64,000 nt of DNA from Pseudomonas sp. MM213 (GCF_020423045.1 NZ_CP081943.1:372001-436000), one strand, 5' to 3'; shown: positions 7,701-16,705, counted from the stretch's first letter. Made by a program: numbers and translations. The notes: generated by a model not told the origin, from the sequence alone.

Positions 7701-10589
7701 ATCCACGCCATCCGCGAGTTCAACCAATGCCAGGGCACCGACCCGCGTGATGGCACACCGGCCTGCCCGAAAGCTAAAAACCACCCGTACTTCGGCCAGT
7801 TTGGCCGGGCCGACTGGGTCGGGGCGCGCACTGCGATGCAGCGCTGGTTTGCCGACCCGGTGGTGAACAGCAAAGGCGTCGACCGTGGCCTGGGGACCAT
7901 TTTCACCCACGATCACCTCGGGCCATCGACTCACCAGCAGATTGGTCTGTACGCCACGGTGCTGGCTGAACCGGCCGGTTCCACCTGGTTCCACGCCGAA
8001 ACCGGCGAGCCGTTGTACAGCGGTGCGCGCCAGGATGGCGGGCCGACTTCGTGGCAAGCCGTGGTGTCCACCGGCGATCTGGATGGCGACGGCAAGAACG
8101 ACAGCTTCCGTGAGTTCTTCCTTGAGTACAGCGACTTCCAGCATGCCTATGAAGCCGGTGTGTACGTGGGCGCGGGTCCCAATGGGGTGCCGAATCCACA
8201 AGCGTTCCCGGCCACCGCGGACAGTTTCCGCTACGCGATCAATCCGCCGGTGCGCAACAACGCCAGCACCCTGTTGGACGGCATCCTCGAAGTGCAGGGC
8301 GGTATGGTCCCCGGTTGCCCGAGCCGGCCGTGCCCGCAAGCGATCTCGGTCGATGACCCCGGCATGTTCGTGGTCAACTACCGCAACGAACCGCTGGCCC
8401 TGCGGGTATACGACCCCTACAAGATCGGCCCGGACGGCAAGCGCGGCATGCAGGCCTACGGCCTCGGCGGCGATCTGGCGTACGCCATGCAAAGCCGCAC
8501 CGACCGTGCGATCCCGGCGATGAACCAGGCGCCGAACCTGATCACCGCCGCCACCGGCCCGACTGGCGGCACCACCTTGTTCCCGCCGCACATCAACCGT
8601 GGCGGCGCGGAACCGGGTGATCCGTTCACGCCGATGCTGCGTACCTACACCGGTGACAACGTGCGGCTGCGGGTGCATGCCGGCGGTCACGAAGAAGAGC
8701 ACAACGTGACCCTGCACGGGGTGAAGTGGCTGCAAAGCGGTTCCGGTTACGGCAACAGCTCCAACTCGGGTTGGCGCTCGTCGCAAATGATCGGGATCTC
8801 CGAGCAAATGGGCTTCATTGCGCCGGTCTCGATGCTGTCCAGTTCGGCGGCGACCACGGGTGATTACCTGTACTCGATGGACGCCTCCCTCGAAGGTTAC
8901 TGGAGCGGGATCTGGGGCGTGATGCGCAACTACACGGCCCAGCGCAGCGATCTGTTCGCGCTGCCGAACAACCCGAAACCGGCGGGGATGCGCAACACCG
9001 TGGCGTTCGACGGTACCTGCCCACGGATCAGCGCCAACCCGAACGGCATCGGCACCCGGCCGACCGTGCAACGCAACTATGAAGTGGTCGCGGCACTGGC
9101 CAACGACATTCTTGGCAATCCGCTGAACCTGGTCCTCGGCGATCCGGAGGGCATCGGCCAGCATGTCGGCGGGCCGTTGAATCCGGCGGGCGGCACCCTG
9201 GTGTACAACTCGCGGGTGGTCAATATCCCGCAGGTCACGGTGACCGATCCGGAGGATGGCGAAACCATCACCATCGGCGGGCAAAGCGGTCCGCTGCATG
9301 ACCCGACCGCGATCATTTACGTGCGCAAGGCTGACCTCGACACGGTCACCGGCAAGCTAAAACCCGGTGTGCCTGTCGAACCGCTGGTGCTGCGCGCAAC
9401 GGCGGGGGACTGCATCAACATCACCCTGGAAAACCGTCTGCCCATGGTCATGCCGGACCTGACCCAGACGGCGGTGATGCAAGGCATCGTCAAACGCGAT
9501 CGCAACAGCGGACAGGGCTCGACCACCTTCAGCAACAACCTGGTGCGGCCGTCCAGCCACGTGGGCCTGCACGCGCAATTGCTGGCGTACGACATCACCA
9601 AATCCGACGGCACCAACGTCGGCGCCAACCCGATCCAGACCGTGCCACCGCGGGTTGGCAACAGCGGCGCCTACCCGACCCGTACGTATCAGTACTACGC
9701 CGGGCACCTGGAGCGTGAAGGAAAACCGATCACTCAACTGGGCCGCAACGTCGACAACATCAACGCCACGGCCGTGGAGTTCGGCGGGTTGAATTTCACC
9801 CCGGCGGACGTGATCAAGCAACCGCAGAAAGGCCTGGGTGGCGCGATGAGCATCCTGCCGGTCGGCGCTACCTGGGTGGACGACGCGCGCAAAGTCACGG
9901 CGACGGTCACCGCACCGGGGCAGACCCCTTACCGCGACTTTGCGATGGTCTGGCAGAAAGCCTTGAACATTCGCTGGGCCAATGGCCGGCCGGTGGAAGG
10001 CATCGCTGCCGAAGGCTTCGGTGTGCCGACCGATCCGCAGGACAACTCAAGCATGGCCATCAACTACAAGTCCGAGCCGATATGGTTCCGCTTCGGCCTG
10101 GCGCCGGATGCGCCGTTCGGTCATGCCGACGGCGCGGGTTACGGCGACGTGCCCAACGCGCACATGGCGTACAGCAATGCGCTGGTGGGCGGCGATCCGC
10201 AGACGCCGGTGCTCTATGTGAAACCGGGGCAACCGTTTCGCACGCACATCCTGATGCCATCCGGGGGTAGCCGCGGCACGACCTTCCAGCTGGACGGCCA
10301 CGTCTGGTCGGTCAACCCGTTCCAGTCGGAGAAGAGCGACACCAGCGGTTATCCGATGAGTACGCCTGGCGTGGGTTCGGTGCGGTTCGGGCTCAACCCG
10401 ATGTCGATGTACATCGGCGCCCGCGAAAGCATCCTGCCGGCGGCGCACTTCAGCTTCATGCACCCGAGCGCCGGGGGCAGCAACGCGATACCGGGCGACT
10501 ACCTGTTCCGCGATTACGGCGCCTACGGCAATACCGCCGGGCTCTGGGGCTTGTTGCGCGTGACCAACGAACCTGAACCGGCACCTTAG
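4782..10589 (+). CDS. mnxG: Giant manganese-oxidizing multicopper oxidase MnxG
   Basis: About 1935 residues, matching the unusual size of the P. putida GB-1 Mn(II) oxidase MnxG and far above ordinary multicopper oxidases (500-600). A signal peptide (about 1-27) is followed by many cupredoxin-like modules. Copper ligands are visible as HIFHLHGHQW (near residue 480), YHCHFYPHFAQGMW (near 537, type 1 and trinuclear ligands), QHIHLPKW (940), FTHDHLGPSTHQ (1042), TLHGVKW (1310), GLHAQLLAYD (1594), LDGHVW (1836) and HFSFMHP (1890). An EF-hand-like loop DLDGDGKNDSF sits near 1098. The expected role is extracellular or outer-surface oxidation of Mn(II) to Mn(IV) oxide. The ATG at 4782 follows GAGG; a GTG at 4776 is possible. 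The family assignment is by size, motifs and the mnxS/mnxR neighbourhood. Confidence 0.88.
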   Translation: MTGIPHAHHLVNLLLLVAPLFGIELAEAAVRCERNLVANVVALDQPLMFNRLGAQNANGMMFALRRDVVDDHNVSLAYGGAAVPGKVSLRPDKRPRPLVLRVAAGDCLTINLQNLLAYQANPGSHDSGEEEEGEIEGEVEIGNAEQFKVDEQVTDRHVGFQVNGLQAVNSIDDISAYTGRNPNTLVAPGATRSYTLYAEREGAFAASSRGATFGGEGDAGNVANGLFGEVVVVPKGGRTYRNTVTEEEMRLASTGRTPAGQPIVDYQARYPQREPWIREGKAGTPIINMVDGNEIISSESDAIVMGSYADGSFPPSTYPLEAIGKRNPALPNRLEPFRDFASQFQDETAATQAFPAYWEDPVMAHVLEPTRDSFMINYGSGGMGAEVVANRLGVGPMHDCLSCAYEEFFLSSHTVGDVAMLVDVPANAGLESIRPGETPRADQVGVKATMALYPSEPSNVNHSYIGDFVKFRNTHNGHEQHIFHLHGHQWLFNPNDDNSDYVDAQGIGPGAGYTYEIANGGSGNRNRVAGDAIYHCHFYPHFAQGMWSMWRVHDVFEEGTRLEVSQQGADGYHSEPYALRSGKPAAGARALPDGEIIAGTPIPAVVPLPGKAMAPMPGKVVVVPKVGETLVAGNDDEDGDGEQSGGAQAIGSLALVDRSYANRNADGSLKNPGYPFWIGGMESSVGQRPPTPPLDMLDAAKAYALKTSGNALWANLDPAQSGGWDGGLGRHSLDGFSAGGEANTVTTSLDFSKEVTRAKALYLPEEGTEVEQAAMAFHAKKDHPSFAVLPGNQIVARAFRTNGALPVAGAPFYEPCMDDRQKRLTSSAGMGEFFSGERLDGMSFSGASTFTADRPRVYKAANIQFDAVYNKVGYHFPQARILALWEDAWPVITKQRPPEPLVMRMNTLDCVQYQQTNLVPATYEMDDYQVRTPTDVIGQHIHLPKWDLTAADGSANGWNYEDGVLSPGAVQERIHAIREFNQCQGTDPRDGTPACPKAKNHPYFGQFGRADWVGARTAMQRWFADPVVNSKGVDRGLGTIFTHDHLGPSTHQQIGLYATVLAEPAGSTWFHAETGEPLYSGARQDGGPTSWQAVVSTGDLDGDGKNDSFREFFLEYSDFQHAYEAGVYVGAGPNGVPNPQAFPATADSFRYAINPPVRNNASTLLDGILEVQGGMVPGCPSRPCPQAISVDDPGMFVVNYRNEPLALRVYDPYKIGPDGKRGMQAYGLGGDLAYAMQSRTDRAIPAMNQAPNLITAATGPTGGTTLFPPHINRGGAEPGDPFTPMLRTYTGDNVRLRVHAGGHEEEHNVTLHGVKWLQSGSGYGNSSNSGWRSSQMIGISEQMGFIAPVSMLSSSAATTGDYLYSMDASLEGYWSGIWGVMRNYTAQRSDLFALPNNPKPAGMRNTVAFDGTCPRISANPNGIGTRPTVQRNYEVVAALANDILGNPLNLVLGDPEGIGQHVGGPLNPAGGTLVYNSRVVNIPQVTVTDPEDGETITIGGQSGPLHDPTAIIYVRKADLDTVTGKLKPGVPVEPLVLRATAGDCINITLENRLPMVMPDLTQTAVMQGIVKRDRNSGQGSTTFSNNLVRPSSHVGLHAQLLAYDITKSDGTNVGANPIQTVPPRVGNSGAYPTRTYQYYAGHLEREGKPITQLGRNVDNINATAVEFGGLNFTPADVIKQPQKGLGGAMSILPVGATWVDDARKVTATVTAPGQTPYRDFAMVWQKALNIRWANGRPVEGIAAEGFGVPTDPQDNSSMAINYKSEPIWFRFGLAPDAPFGHADGAGYGDVPNAHMAYSNALVGGDPQTPVLYVKPGQPFRTHILMPSGGSRGTTFQLDGHVWSVNPFQSEKSDTSGYPMSTPGVGSVRFGLNPMSMYIGARESILPAAHFSFMHPSAGGSNAIPGDYLFRDYGAYGNTAGLWGLLRVTNEPEPAP

Positions 10590-10604
10590 ACGTTGTGCGA
10601 CACC

Positions 10605-10860
10605 AGCCCTGTAGGAGCGAAGCTTGCTCGCGAAGGGGACACCTCGGTTGTAGGTGGTATGGCGGATGACGCCTTCGCGGGCAAGCCTCGCTCCTACAAG
10701 GGATCGGGTTCACACAGGGCAAATTGTAGGAGCTGGCTTGCCAGCGATGGCGGCCGTGGGATTGATGCAAGGCGTAAGGGCCTCATCGCCAGCAAGGGAT
10801 CGGGTTTACAGGGTTCGAGTTGTAGGAGCTGGCTTGCCAGCGATGGCGGCCGCAAGACAG
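10605..10860. repeat. Cluster of REP elements between mnxG and the next gene
   Basis: At least four REP arms fill this gap: GTAGGAGCGAAGCTTGCTCG near 10611, its inverted partner near 10680-10698, and two direct copies of a GTAGGAGCTGGCTTGCCAGCG type near 10727 and 10822, the last two followed by the same GATGGCGGCCG. They form hairpins that could trim or stabilise the transcript. No gene is seen in 10590-10888. Confidence 0.8.
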
Positions 10861-10888
10861 GCGCAGATCTGTAAGGGGAGAAGGTGAC

Positions 10889-12841
10889 ATGAACAGGACC
10901 ACTGCAATTGCCGGTTGTGCGCTGGTTGTCGGGCTGGCGCTGATCTGGCTGGGCGTCTGGCGCACGACTCCGCCCGACATGCTCAGCGAGATAGCGCTAC
11001 CGGACACCTGGAGCGGTCAGACGCTGGAGCGTGACGGCGTGTCCGTAACCCTGCAAATGCAGCCATTGGCCGAGGACGGTGTGCTGCGCGAAGGCGAGTT
11101 TGCCGACGTGCTCTTCCGGGTCAGTGACAGCGCTTCGGGCCAACCCCTTTCCGGCGTCAATCCCGGTGCCTGGCTGGACCCGGAAACCGTTGCCGCCGAC
11201 CTGGCCCAGGGCCGTGACCGGAGCTGCAAATCCCGGGTCGGGGTGTTCCTGAAATCGAGCATCGGCGCACGGCCGCTGCTCGACCTGAACAGCTATTTCC
11301 TGCTGGTGATGAACCGTGATGCCAGCGTCTCCGTGGTCGACCCGTCGGTCTCGGTGGGCGGTATCACCAGCACCATGGCCCGCATCGACCTCAAGCGGCC
11401 GCCGATGGATTGGGTCACACCGAAGGACAACAAACGCGTATTCATCTCCATGCCCACCGCCGGCGAAGTGGCGGTGATCGACAGCGAACAGTTCAAGTTG
11501 ATCGCCTCGGTGGCCGCCGGCAGTCACCCGGTGCGCGTCGCGTTGCAACCGGACGAGCGCCTGCTGTGGGTCGGCAACAATGCGCCGAAGGCCGAAGCGT
11601 CCGGGGTCACCGTGATCGACAGTCAAAGCCTGAAGCCGCTCAAACACCTGGCCACCGGCGCCGGGCATCACGAAATCGCCTTCAGCAAGGACAGCCGGTT
11701 TGCCTTCATCACCAACCGCGACGACGGCACGCTGAGCATCATCGACATCGCCAGCCTGACCCTCAGCAAGCAACTCAAGACCGGCTCGCACCCTTTGTCG
11801 GTGGCGTATTCGCCGCTGTCCCAGGCGGTGTACGTCGCCGACGGCAAGGACGGCACCGTGACCGTGGTCGATACCGCCAGCCTCGACGTGCGCCGGGTGA
11901 TCAAGATGAAACAGGGCCTGGGCCCGATGGGCTTCAGCGCCGACGGACGATTTGGCATCGTCCTCAACACCCTGGAAAACCAGGTGGCCGTGATCGATAC
12001 CGCCACCGATTCGCTGGTCCATGAACTGGACGTGTCCGCCGAACCGTATCAACTGGTGTTCACCAAGGCTTACGCCTATGTGCGCGGGCTGGCGTCGCCC
12101 AAGGTGACGATGATCAACCTGTCGTCGCTCGGTGAAGGTCGCCAGCCGATCAGCCAGGGTTTCGAAGCCGGGCCCCAGGCGCCACGGCTGGCCGGCGATT
12201 TGCCACTGGCGTCGAGCCTTGCGGTATCGCGGGACGACAACGCGGTGTTTGTGGTCAACCCGGTGGACAACACCACCTATTTCTACGCCGAAGGCATGAA
12301 CGCACCGATGTCCGGTTACCCCAATCGCGGGCAAGTGGCGCGGGCGGCGATGGTCATCGATCGCAGCCTGCGCGAAGTCGAGCCGGGGCTGTACAGCGCG
12401 CGGGTCAAACTGCCGCCGGCCGGGCGTTTCGACGTGGCGTTCCTGCTCAACCAGCCGAACATCATCCATTGCTTCACGACGCTGGTTGAACCGGATACCC
12501 GCCTCAGCCGACACCCCGGCGTACCGAAAGTCGAATTCCTGCTCGACAACGCCACGGCCGCCCTCGGCAGCCCGTACACCGTGCGCTTTCGCATCGTTGA
12601 GGGCCAACAGAAAGCCCAGCGCAGCGGTGTGAAAGACGTGCAGGTGCGCTACTTCCGCGCCCCGACTTCGCGGGCTCGTGAAGTCGCGGCCCTTGAGGTC
12701 GGCAACGGAATCTACGAAGCCCCAGTGACGCTCGACCAGAACGGCGCCTGGTACCTGCACGTGCGTGCGGCGTCCCTTGGCGCGAATTTCGATGACAAGA
12801 CCTTTGCCAGCGTTCGGGTCCTGCCCGGCGATGCCCGTTGA
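10889..12841 (+). CDS. Periplasmic YVTN/YncE-type beta-propeller protein
   Basis: A 650-residue protein with an N-terminal membrane anchor or signal segment (about 8-27). The middle (about 130-470) carries repeated blades of the form GEVAVIDSEQFKLIASVAAG, GTLSIIDIASLTLSKQLKTG and GTVTVVDTASLDVRRVIK, the YncE/cytochrome D1-like propeller signature. The last 150 residues have an Ig-like look. Propellers of this kind act as scaffolds or metal/redox accessory proteins; the exact function here is unknown. It follows mnxG, separated by REP elements, and is 13 bp before an SCO-type gene, so it is likely part of the mnxG operon. Confidence 0.75.
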   Translation: MNRTTAIAGCALVVGLALIWLGVWRTTPPDMLSEIALPDTWSGQTLERDGVSVTLQMQPLAEDGVLREGEFADVLFRVSDSASGQPLSGVNPGAWLDPETVAADLAQGRDRSCKSRVGVFLKSSIGARPLLDLNSYFLLVMNRDASVSVVDPSVSVGGITSTMARIDLKRPPMDWVTPKDNKRVFISMPTAGEVAVIDSEQFKLIASVAAGSHPVRVALQPDERLLWVGNNAPKAEASGVTVIDSQSLKPLKHLATGAGHHEIAFSKDSRFAFITNRDDGTLSIIDIASLTLSKQLKTGSHPLSVAYSPLSQAVYVADGKDGTVTVVDTASLDVRRVIKMKQGLGPMGFSADGRFGIVLNTLENQVAVIDTATDSLVHELDVSAEPYQLVFTKAYAYVRGLASPKVTMINLSSLGEGRQPISQGFEAGPQAPRLAGDLPLASSLAVSRDDNAVFVVNPVDNTTYFYAEGMNAPMSGYPNRGQVARAAMVIDRSLREVEPGLYSARVKLPPAGRFDVAFLLNQPNIIHCFTTLVEPDTRLSRHPGVPKVEFLLDNATAALGSPYTVRFRIVEGQQKAQRSGVKDVQVRYFRAPTSRAREVAALEVGNGIYEAPVTLDQNGAWYLHVRAASLGANFDDKTFASVRVLPGDAR

Positions 12842-12854
12842 AGAGGAAATTGAC

Positions 12855-13511
12855 ATGAACCGATTCGCACACCGTGGACTGCTGACGTTCTGCCTGTTGA
12901 CCGTCGGCGTGGGGCAAGCCCTGGCGCACTCGGCGGATGAACACGCCGGGCACGACATGCCGGCCAAAGCCGCCCGGTCGGAAAGCGCCCAGGTCAAGTT
13001 CGCCGACGTCGCGCTGGTGGACCAGAACGGCAAACCGGTGCGTTTGGAGAAGGATCTGGTGACCAACAAAATCGTGGTCATGAGCTTCATTTACACCAGT
13101 TGCACCACGGTGTGCCCGGTGGTGTCGTCGATCATGGGCAAAGTGCAGAAACAGCTGGGCGCGCGGGTGGGCACCGAGGTGCAACTGGTATCGATCAGCA
13201 TCGACCCGCAGCGCGATGACGCCAAACGCCTGAACGCCTACGCCCGCAGCTTCCAGAACGGTCCGGGCTGGAGCTGGCTGACCGGCAGTGCGCAATCGAT
13301 CGACGCCACCCTCAAAGGCCTCGGCACGTTCAGCGGCGACTTCAAGAACCACCAGCCGCTGATCCTCGTCGGCGACGGCAACAGCCGCCACTGGACGCGC
13401 TATTACGGCTTCACCGACCCGACCGTACTGACCCGTGAAGTGGAGAAACTCAGCGGCCAGCGCAACAGCCACGCCAAACACACCGCCATTGCCATGGAGC
13501 AGCAACCATGA
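12855..13511 (+). CDS. SCO1/SenC-type copper chaperone
   Basis: A 218-residue thioredoxin-fold protein with a signal peptide (cleavage near ALA-HS, residue 22). The copper-binding CxxxC is in YTSCTTVCPVV (about residues 79-89) and the conserved distal histidine is in NHQPLILVGDG. SCO proteins insert copper into cuproenzymes such as cytochrome oxidase; here the obvious client is MnxG. The start at 12855 has AGAGGAA upstream. The stop overlaps the next SCO gene by four bases (ATGA), implying coupled translation. Confidence 0.88.
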   Translation: MNRFAHRGLLTFCLLTVGVGQALAHSADEHAGHDMPAKAARSESAQVKFADVALVDQNGKPVRLEKDLVTNKIVVMSFIYTSCTTVCPVVSSIMGKVQKQLGARVGTEVQLVSISIDPQRDDAKRLNAYARSFQNGPGWSWLTGSAQSIDATLKGLGTFSGDFKNHQPLILVGDGNSRHWTRYYGFTDPTVLTREVEKLSGQRNSHAKHTAIAMEQQP

Positions 13512-14128
13512 GAGTCATCGACTGGGTTGCGTTGAGCCTGTGCTTCTGGATTTTCAGCTCGTTGGCCTTCGCTCACGAAGGGCACGAAGAACCCGCTCCC
13601 GTCGTGGCCACCGCGCAACCGTCGAGCGGCACGCGCGATGCGAAAACCTGGTTCACCGACACGCCGTTGCAGGACCAGAACGGCGAGACCCTGCGCTTCT
13701 ACAGCGACGCGCTGCATAACCGCGTGGTGCTGCTGAACGTGATTTTCACCAGTTGCACGGATGCCTGCCCGCTGATCACTCGCAAGCTCAAGGAAGTGCG
13801 TGAGTTGCTGGGCGATAAAGCAGACGGCATTACCTTTATCTCCCTTACCAGTGATCCGCTGCGGGATACCCCGGCGGTACTCAAGGCTTACACCTTGAAG
13901 CAGGGCGTCAATGGCCCCCACTGGCTTTTTCTCACTGGCGACAAGGCGCAAATGGATCTGGTGCTGGGGCGCATCGGCCAGATCGTGCCGACTCCCGAGC
14001 AACATTCAACGCAACTGATTGTGGGTGACGTGGCCAACAAACGCTGGAGCAAAATCCGCCCCGATGCCCCGGCCGCCGCCATTGCCCAGCGCTTGCAATT
14101 GCTGACAATGCCCGTGGCCGGTCGCTGA
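13508..14128 (+). CDS. Second SCO1/SenC-type copper chaperone
   Basis: A 206-residue paralogue of the preceding protein, with a signal peptide ending near AFA-HEG (residue 22). Its CxxxC is in FTSCTDACPLI (about 81-91), and the second conserved feature is the histidine in QHSTQLIVGD. A histidine-rich mature start (HEGHEE) could help bind copper. Two SCO proteins in one operon suggest separate loading steps or a donor/reductase pair. The next gene starts 9 bp after the stop. Confidence 0.87.
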   Translation: MRVIDWVALSLCFWIFSSLAFAHEGHEEPAPVVATAQPSSGTRDAKTWFTDTPLQDQNGETLRFYSDALHNRVVLLNVIFTSCTDACPLITRKLKEVRELLGDKADGITFISLTSDPLRDTPAVLKAYTLKQGVNGPHWLFLTGDKAQMDLVLGRIGQIVPTPEQHSTQLIVGDVANKRWSKIRPDAPAAAIAQRLQLLTMPVAGR

Positions 14129-14137
14129 GCCCGCACC

Positions 14138-15688
14138 ATGAAAATCTCCCTGATCCTCGGCCTGTTCCTGATCGGCAATCTTCATTGCGCTGCCGATACG
14201 TTGCCCTTGAACCCTGACGAAAGTGCCGGCAAACGGCTGTACCGCGAGGGCGTGTCGGGCAGCGGTGAACCGATCATGGCGCGTATCGGGGCGACGGGCA
14301 TGTTGCTGCCGGCCACCAGCCTGCCGTGCGCCAACTGCCACGGCACCGATGGCCTGGGCCGGCCCGAGGGCGGGGTGCGTCCACCCGATCTGAGCTGGTC
14401 GCGGCTGACCAACACCTATGGCCAACGGCACGTCAATGGCCGTAACTACCCGGCGTACACCGACGGCACCCTGGCCCGGGCGATTCAGGAGGGGCGCGAT
14501 TCCGCCAACAATCGTCTCGACCCGGCGATGCCGCGGTTCGTGCTATCGATGAAGGATCAGCGCAACCTCACGGCCTACCTCAAACGCCTCGCTGATGAGC
14601 GCGACCCAGGCCTGACGCCTGACAGCTTGCACCTGGGCACGTTGTTGCCGAGTCAGGGACCGTTGGCGGAGGAGGGCGCGACGGTGGCGGCGGTACTCAA
14701 AGGCAGCGTGGCGCGAATCAACAAGGCGGGGGGGATTCATGGCCGGCAGGTGCGCCTGACGATCCTCGACCCGGGGCCGGACCCTGTCAGTGCCGGGCGG
14801 GCGCTGGATCAGTTGATCTATCAGGAGCAGGTGTTTGCCCTGATCGCGCCACTGGCGCCGGCGCTCGATACGCAACTGGTTTCGCGTCTGGAGCAGGCGG
14901 GTATTCCGTTGATCGGTCCGCTCTCGTTGCAGGGGTCGGCGCAGAGCAGTCGACAGATTTTTGAACCGATGCCCGGGGTGCGCGAGCAACTGATCGCCCT
15001 GGCCGATTACGCCACCGGGAGTTTGCGCGTGCTCCAGGGCCCGACGCTGATTACCTACACGGACGATCCCGGTCAACGACTGGCGGCTCATACCCTGCGT
15101 CAGTATCTGCAAGATCACGCCTGGCAAAATGTCAGCCTGCAGGCCTACGACCCGGTAAAGGACCAACTGCCGCTGGGCTCGCGCTCATTGTTTTACCTGG
15201 GCTGCGGTAGCGATTTCAGCCTGCTCGCCGAAAGGTTGCAGAGGGCGGGGCAGGTTCCTTACCTGTTCGCCATGGCGAATCAGGTGGCGGGTGACCTTTT
15301 GCGAGTGCCCAGTGGTTTTTCCCGGCGGTTGTTCTTGTCCTATCCGTTTGTGCCCAGCGACTGGACCCTGGCCGGGCGGCTGGCCCTGATCCAGTTGCGC
15401 GAACAGCAGGGGCTCGGTGGCCAGCACGCGGTGCTGCAAGTCGGCGCGTTCAGTTCGATGCTGCTGCTCAGCGAAGGCATGAAGCAGGCCGGGCGCGACG
15501 CCAGCCGCGAGAAGCTGATCTATGCGCTGGAAGGCCTGCATGACTTCGACACCGGCCTGACCCCGCGCCTCAGCTTCGGGCCGGGCCAGCGGCTGGGCTT
15601 GAGCGGCGCGCATATCGTCACCGTGGATTTGCCCGACCAGCGCTTCTACCTGGTCGCCCCTTACAAGCCCATTACCGCGAAACCCTGA
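14138..15688 (+). CDS. Cytochrome c fused to a periplasmic-binding-protein domain
   Basis: A 516-residue exported protein with a signal peptide (about 1-20). Residues about 25-150 are a c-type cytochrome, with heme site CANCHGTDG (near 64) and a candidate distal Met in PAMPRFV. From about 165 onward it resembles LivJ-type branched-chain ligand-binding proteins: LHLGTLLPSQGPLAEEGA, INKAGGIHGRQVRLTILD, and a C-terminal lobe with LIYALEGLHDFDTGL. A heme domain on a ligand-binding fold suggests an electron-transfer partner or redox sensor for the oxidase rather than an uptake protein. It starts nine bases after the second SCO gene, in the same operon. Confidence 0.75.
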   Translation: MKISLILGLFLIGNLHCAADTLPLNPDESAGKRLYREGVSGSGEPIMARIGATGMLLPATSLPCANCHGTDGLGRPEGGVRPPDLSWSRLTNTYGQRHVNGRNYPAYTDGTLARAIQEGRDSANNRLDPAMPRFVLSMKDQRNLTAYLKRLADERDPGLTPDSLHLGTLLPSQGPLAEEGATVAAVLKGSVARINKAGGIHGRQVRLTILDPGPDPVSAGRALDQLIYQEQVFALIAPLAPALDTQLVSRLEQAGIPLIGPLSLQGSAQSSRQIFEPMPGVREQLIALADYATGSLRVLQGPTLITYTDDPGQRLAAHTLRQYLQDHAWQNVSLQAYDPVKDQLPLGSRSLFYLGCGSDFSLLAERLQRAGQVPYLFAMANQVAGDLLRVPSGFSRRLFLSYPFVPSDWTLAGRLALIQLREQQGLGGQHAVLQVGAFSSMLLLSEGMKQAGRDASREKLIYALEGLHDFDTGLTPRLSFGPGQRLGLSGAHIVTVDLPDQRFYLVAPYKPITAKP

Positions 15689-15703
15689 CCGGAGGCCTCG
15701 ATC

Positions 15704-16657
15704 ATGACGCTCAAGACTCTGTTGATCCTGCTGACGCTGTGGCTGCCCGTGGCGTTCGGCAGCAACGGCCCGGTCGCCGCGCGGGTCAATGGCGAAGAGA
15801 TTTCCCAGTTCCGTCTCGAACGCTATTTTGCCGAGTACCTGGAGGACCAGGGCCGGGCGCTGGGCAGCATTCGTAATCCCAAGGCGTACAAGCAACTTCG
15901 GCAAAAGGCGCTGGACGCATTGATCGACCGCGAGTTGCTGTGGCAGGAAGCGGTCAAGCGTGGGGTGGTGATCAGCGATGCCAGCGTGCAACGCCAGGTT
16001 GAACAGACCCGGCAGGCCATTGGCGGTGCCGAGAAATTCGCTCGACGCCTGGAAGACGCAGGTTTCGACGAGGCCGGTTTTGTCGAATACACCCGCCGTG
16101 ACCTCGCGGCTCAGCAGGTGTTTGCCGAGCTGACCAGCGTCGAGGGGCCGGACGAAAAACAGGTCCGCGCGTTCTATGAAGAGCACCGCGCGCAGATGAG
16201 CCAGCCCGAAGCGGTGCAGGCGCGGCACATCCTGATCAAGGTTGCCCAGGACGCCGATGCCGCCACAGTCGAAGCGGCGCGGCTACGCTTGGTGCACATG
16301 CAGGCGACAATCCGCCAGGGCGCGGACTTCGCCAGCGTGGCCCGGACGGGGTCCGAAGATGCCTCGGCGAGCGAGGGCGGAGATCTGGGCTATTTTCCAC
16401 GTGGACGCATGCTGCCAGCGTTTGAAGCGGCAGCCTTTGCCCTGGCACCGGGCGCAGTGAGTGAGCCGGTTCGCACGGCACTGGGCTGGCACTTGATCCA
16501 GGTGCAGAACCACAGGGAGGTGACCGATGTCACAGAGGTGCAAGGGCTTGAGATGGTCAGGGCGTACCTCGATCGACAGCAACAGGCTCAGGTTCGCCTG
16601 CAGGTTTTGGCGCAACTGCGATCGCGTAATCGAATCGAACGAATTGACGATGAATGA
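15704..16657 (+). CDS. Periplasmic parvulin-type peptidyl-prolyl isomerase (SurA/PpiD-like)
   Basis: A 317-residue protein with a signal peptide (about 1-19), a SurA_N-like chaperone region beginning with ARVNGEEISQFRLERYF (about 27-150), and a parvulin rotamase domain (about 170-275) with VQARHILIKV, GADFASVAR, GGDLGYFPRGRMLPAFEAAAF and LGWHLIQV. It should fold exported proteins in the periplasm. As the last gene of the mnxG operon it may assist folding of the 1935-residue oxidase or of secretion-system parts. The start has GGAGG upstream. Confidence 0.87.
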   Translation: MTLKTLLILLTLWLPVAFGSNGPVAARVNGEEISQFRLERYFAEYLEDQGRALGSIRNPKAYKQLRQKALDALIDRELLWQEAVKRGVVISDASVQRQVEQTRQAIGGAEKFARRLEDAGFDEAGFVEYTRRDLAAQQVFAELTSVEGPDEKQVRAFYEEHRAQMSQPEAVQARHILIKVAQDADAATVEAARLRLVHMQATIRQGADFASVARTGSEDASASEGGDLGYFPRGRMLPAFEAAAFALAPGAVSEPVRTALGWHLIQVQNHREVTDVTEVQGLEMVRAYLDRQQQAQVRLQVLAQLRSRNRIERIDDE

Positions 16658-16660
16658 AGG

Positions 16661-16682
16661 TTCCCCCCCAATAGTGGGGAAA
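16661..16682. promoter_or_regulatory. G4A/TC4 inverted repeat upstream of the secretion-curli operon
   Basis: TTCCCC and GGGGAA arms enclose CCCAATAGT just after the parvulin stop codon. The same type of repeat occurs upstream of the mnxG, second oxidase and 33.4-kb sigma54 promoters, so it may be an activator site (inference). It could alternatively be a hairpin for the transcript that ends here. Confidence 0.3.
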
Positions 16683-16705
16683 AGCTTCAGGGCAATTCCG
16701 TGTGC

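Noticed and set aside
6603..9299. 898-codon open frame antisense to mnxG
   Set aside because: It is the complement of the mnxG reading frame in high-GC DNA, His/Arg/Gln-rich, without a family match or a start signal.
10997..13090. 697-codon antisense frame opposite the beta-propeller gene
   Set aside because: Same cause as above; the plus-strand product has clear propeller motifs, this one has none.
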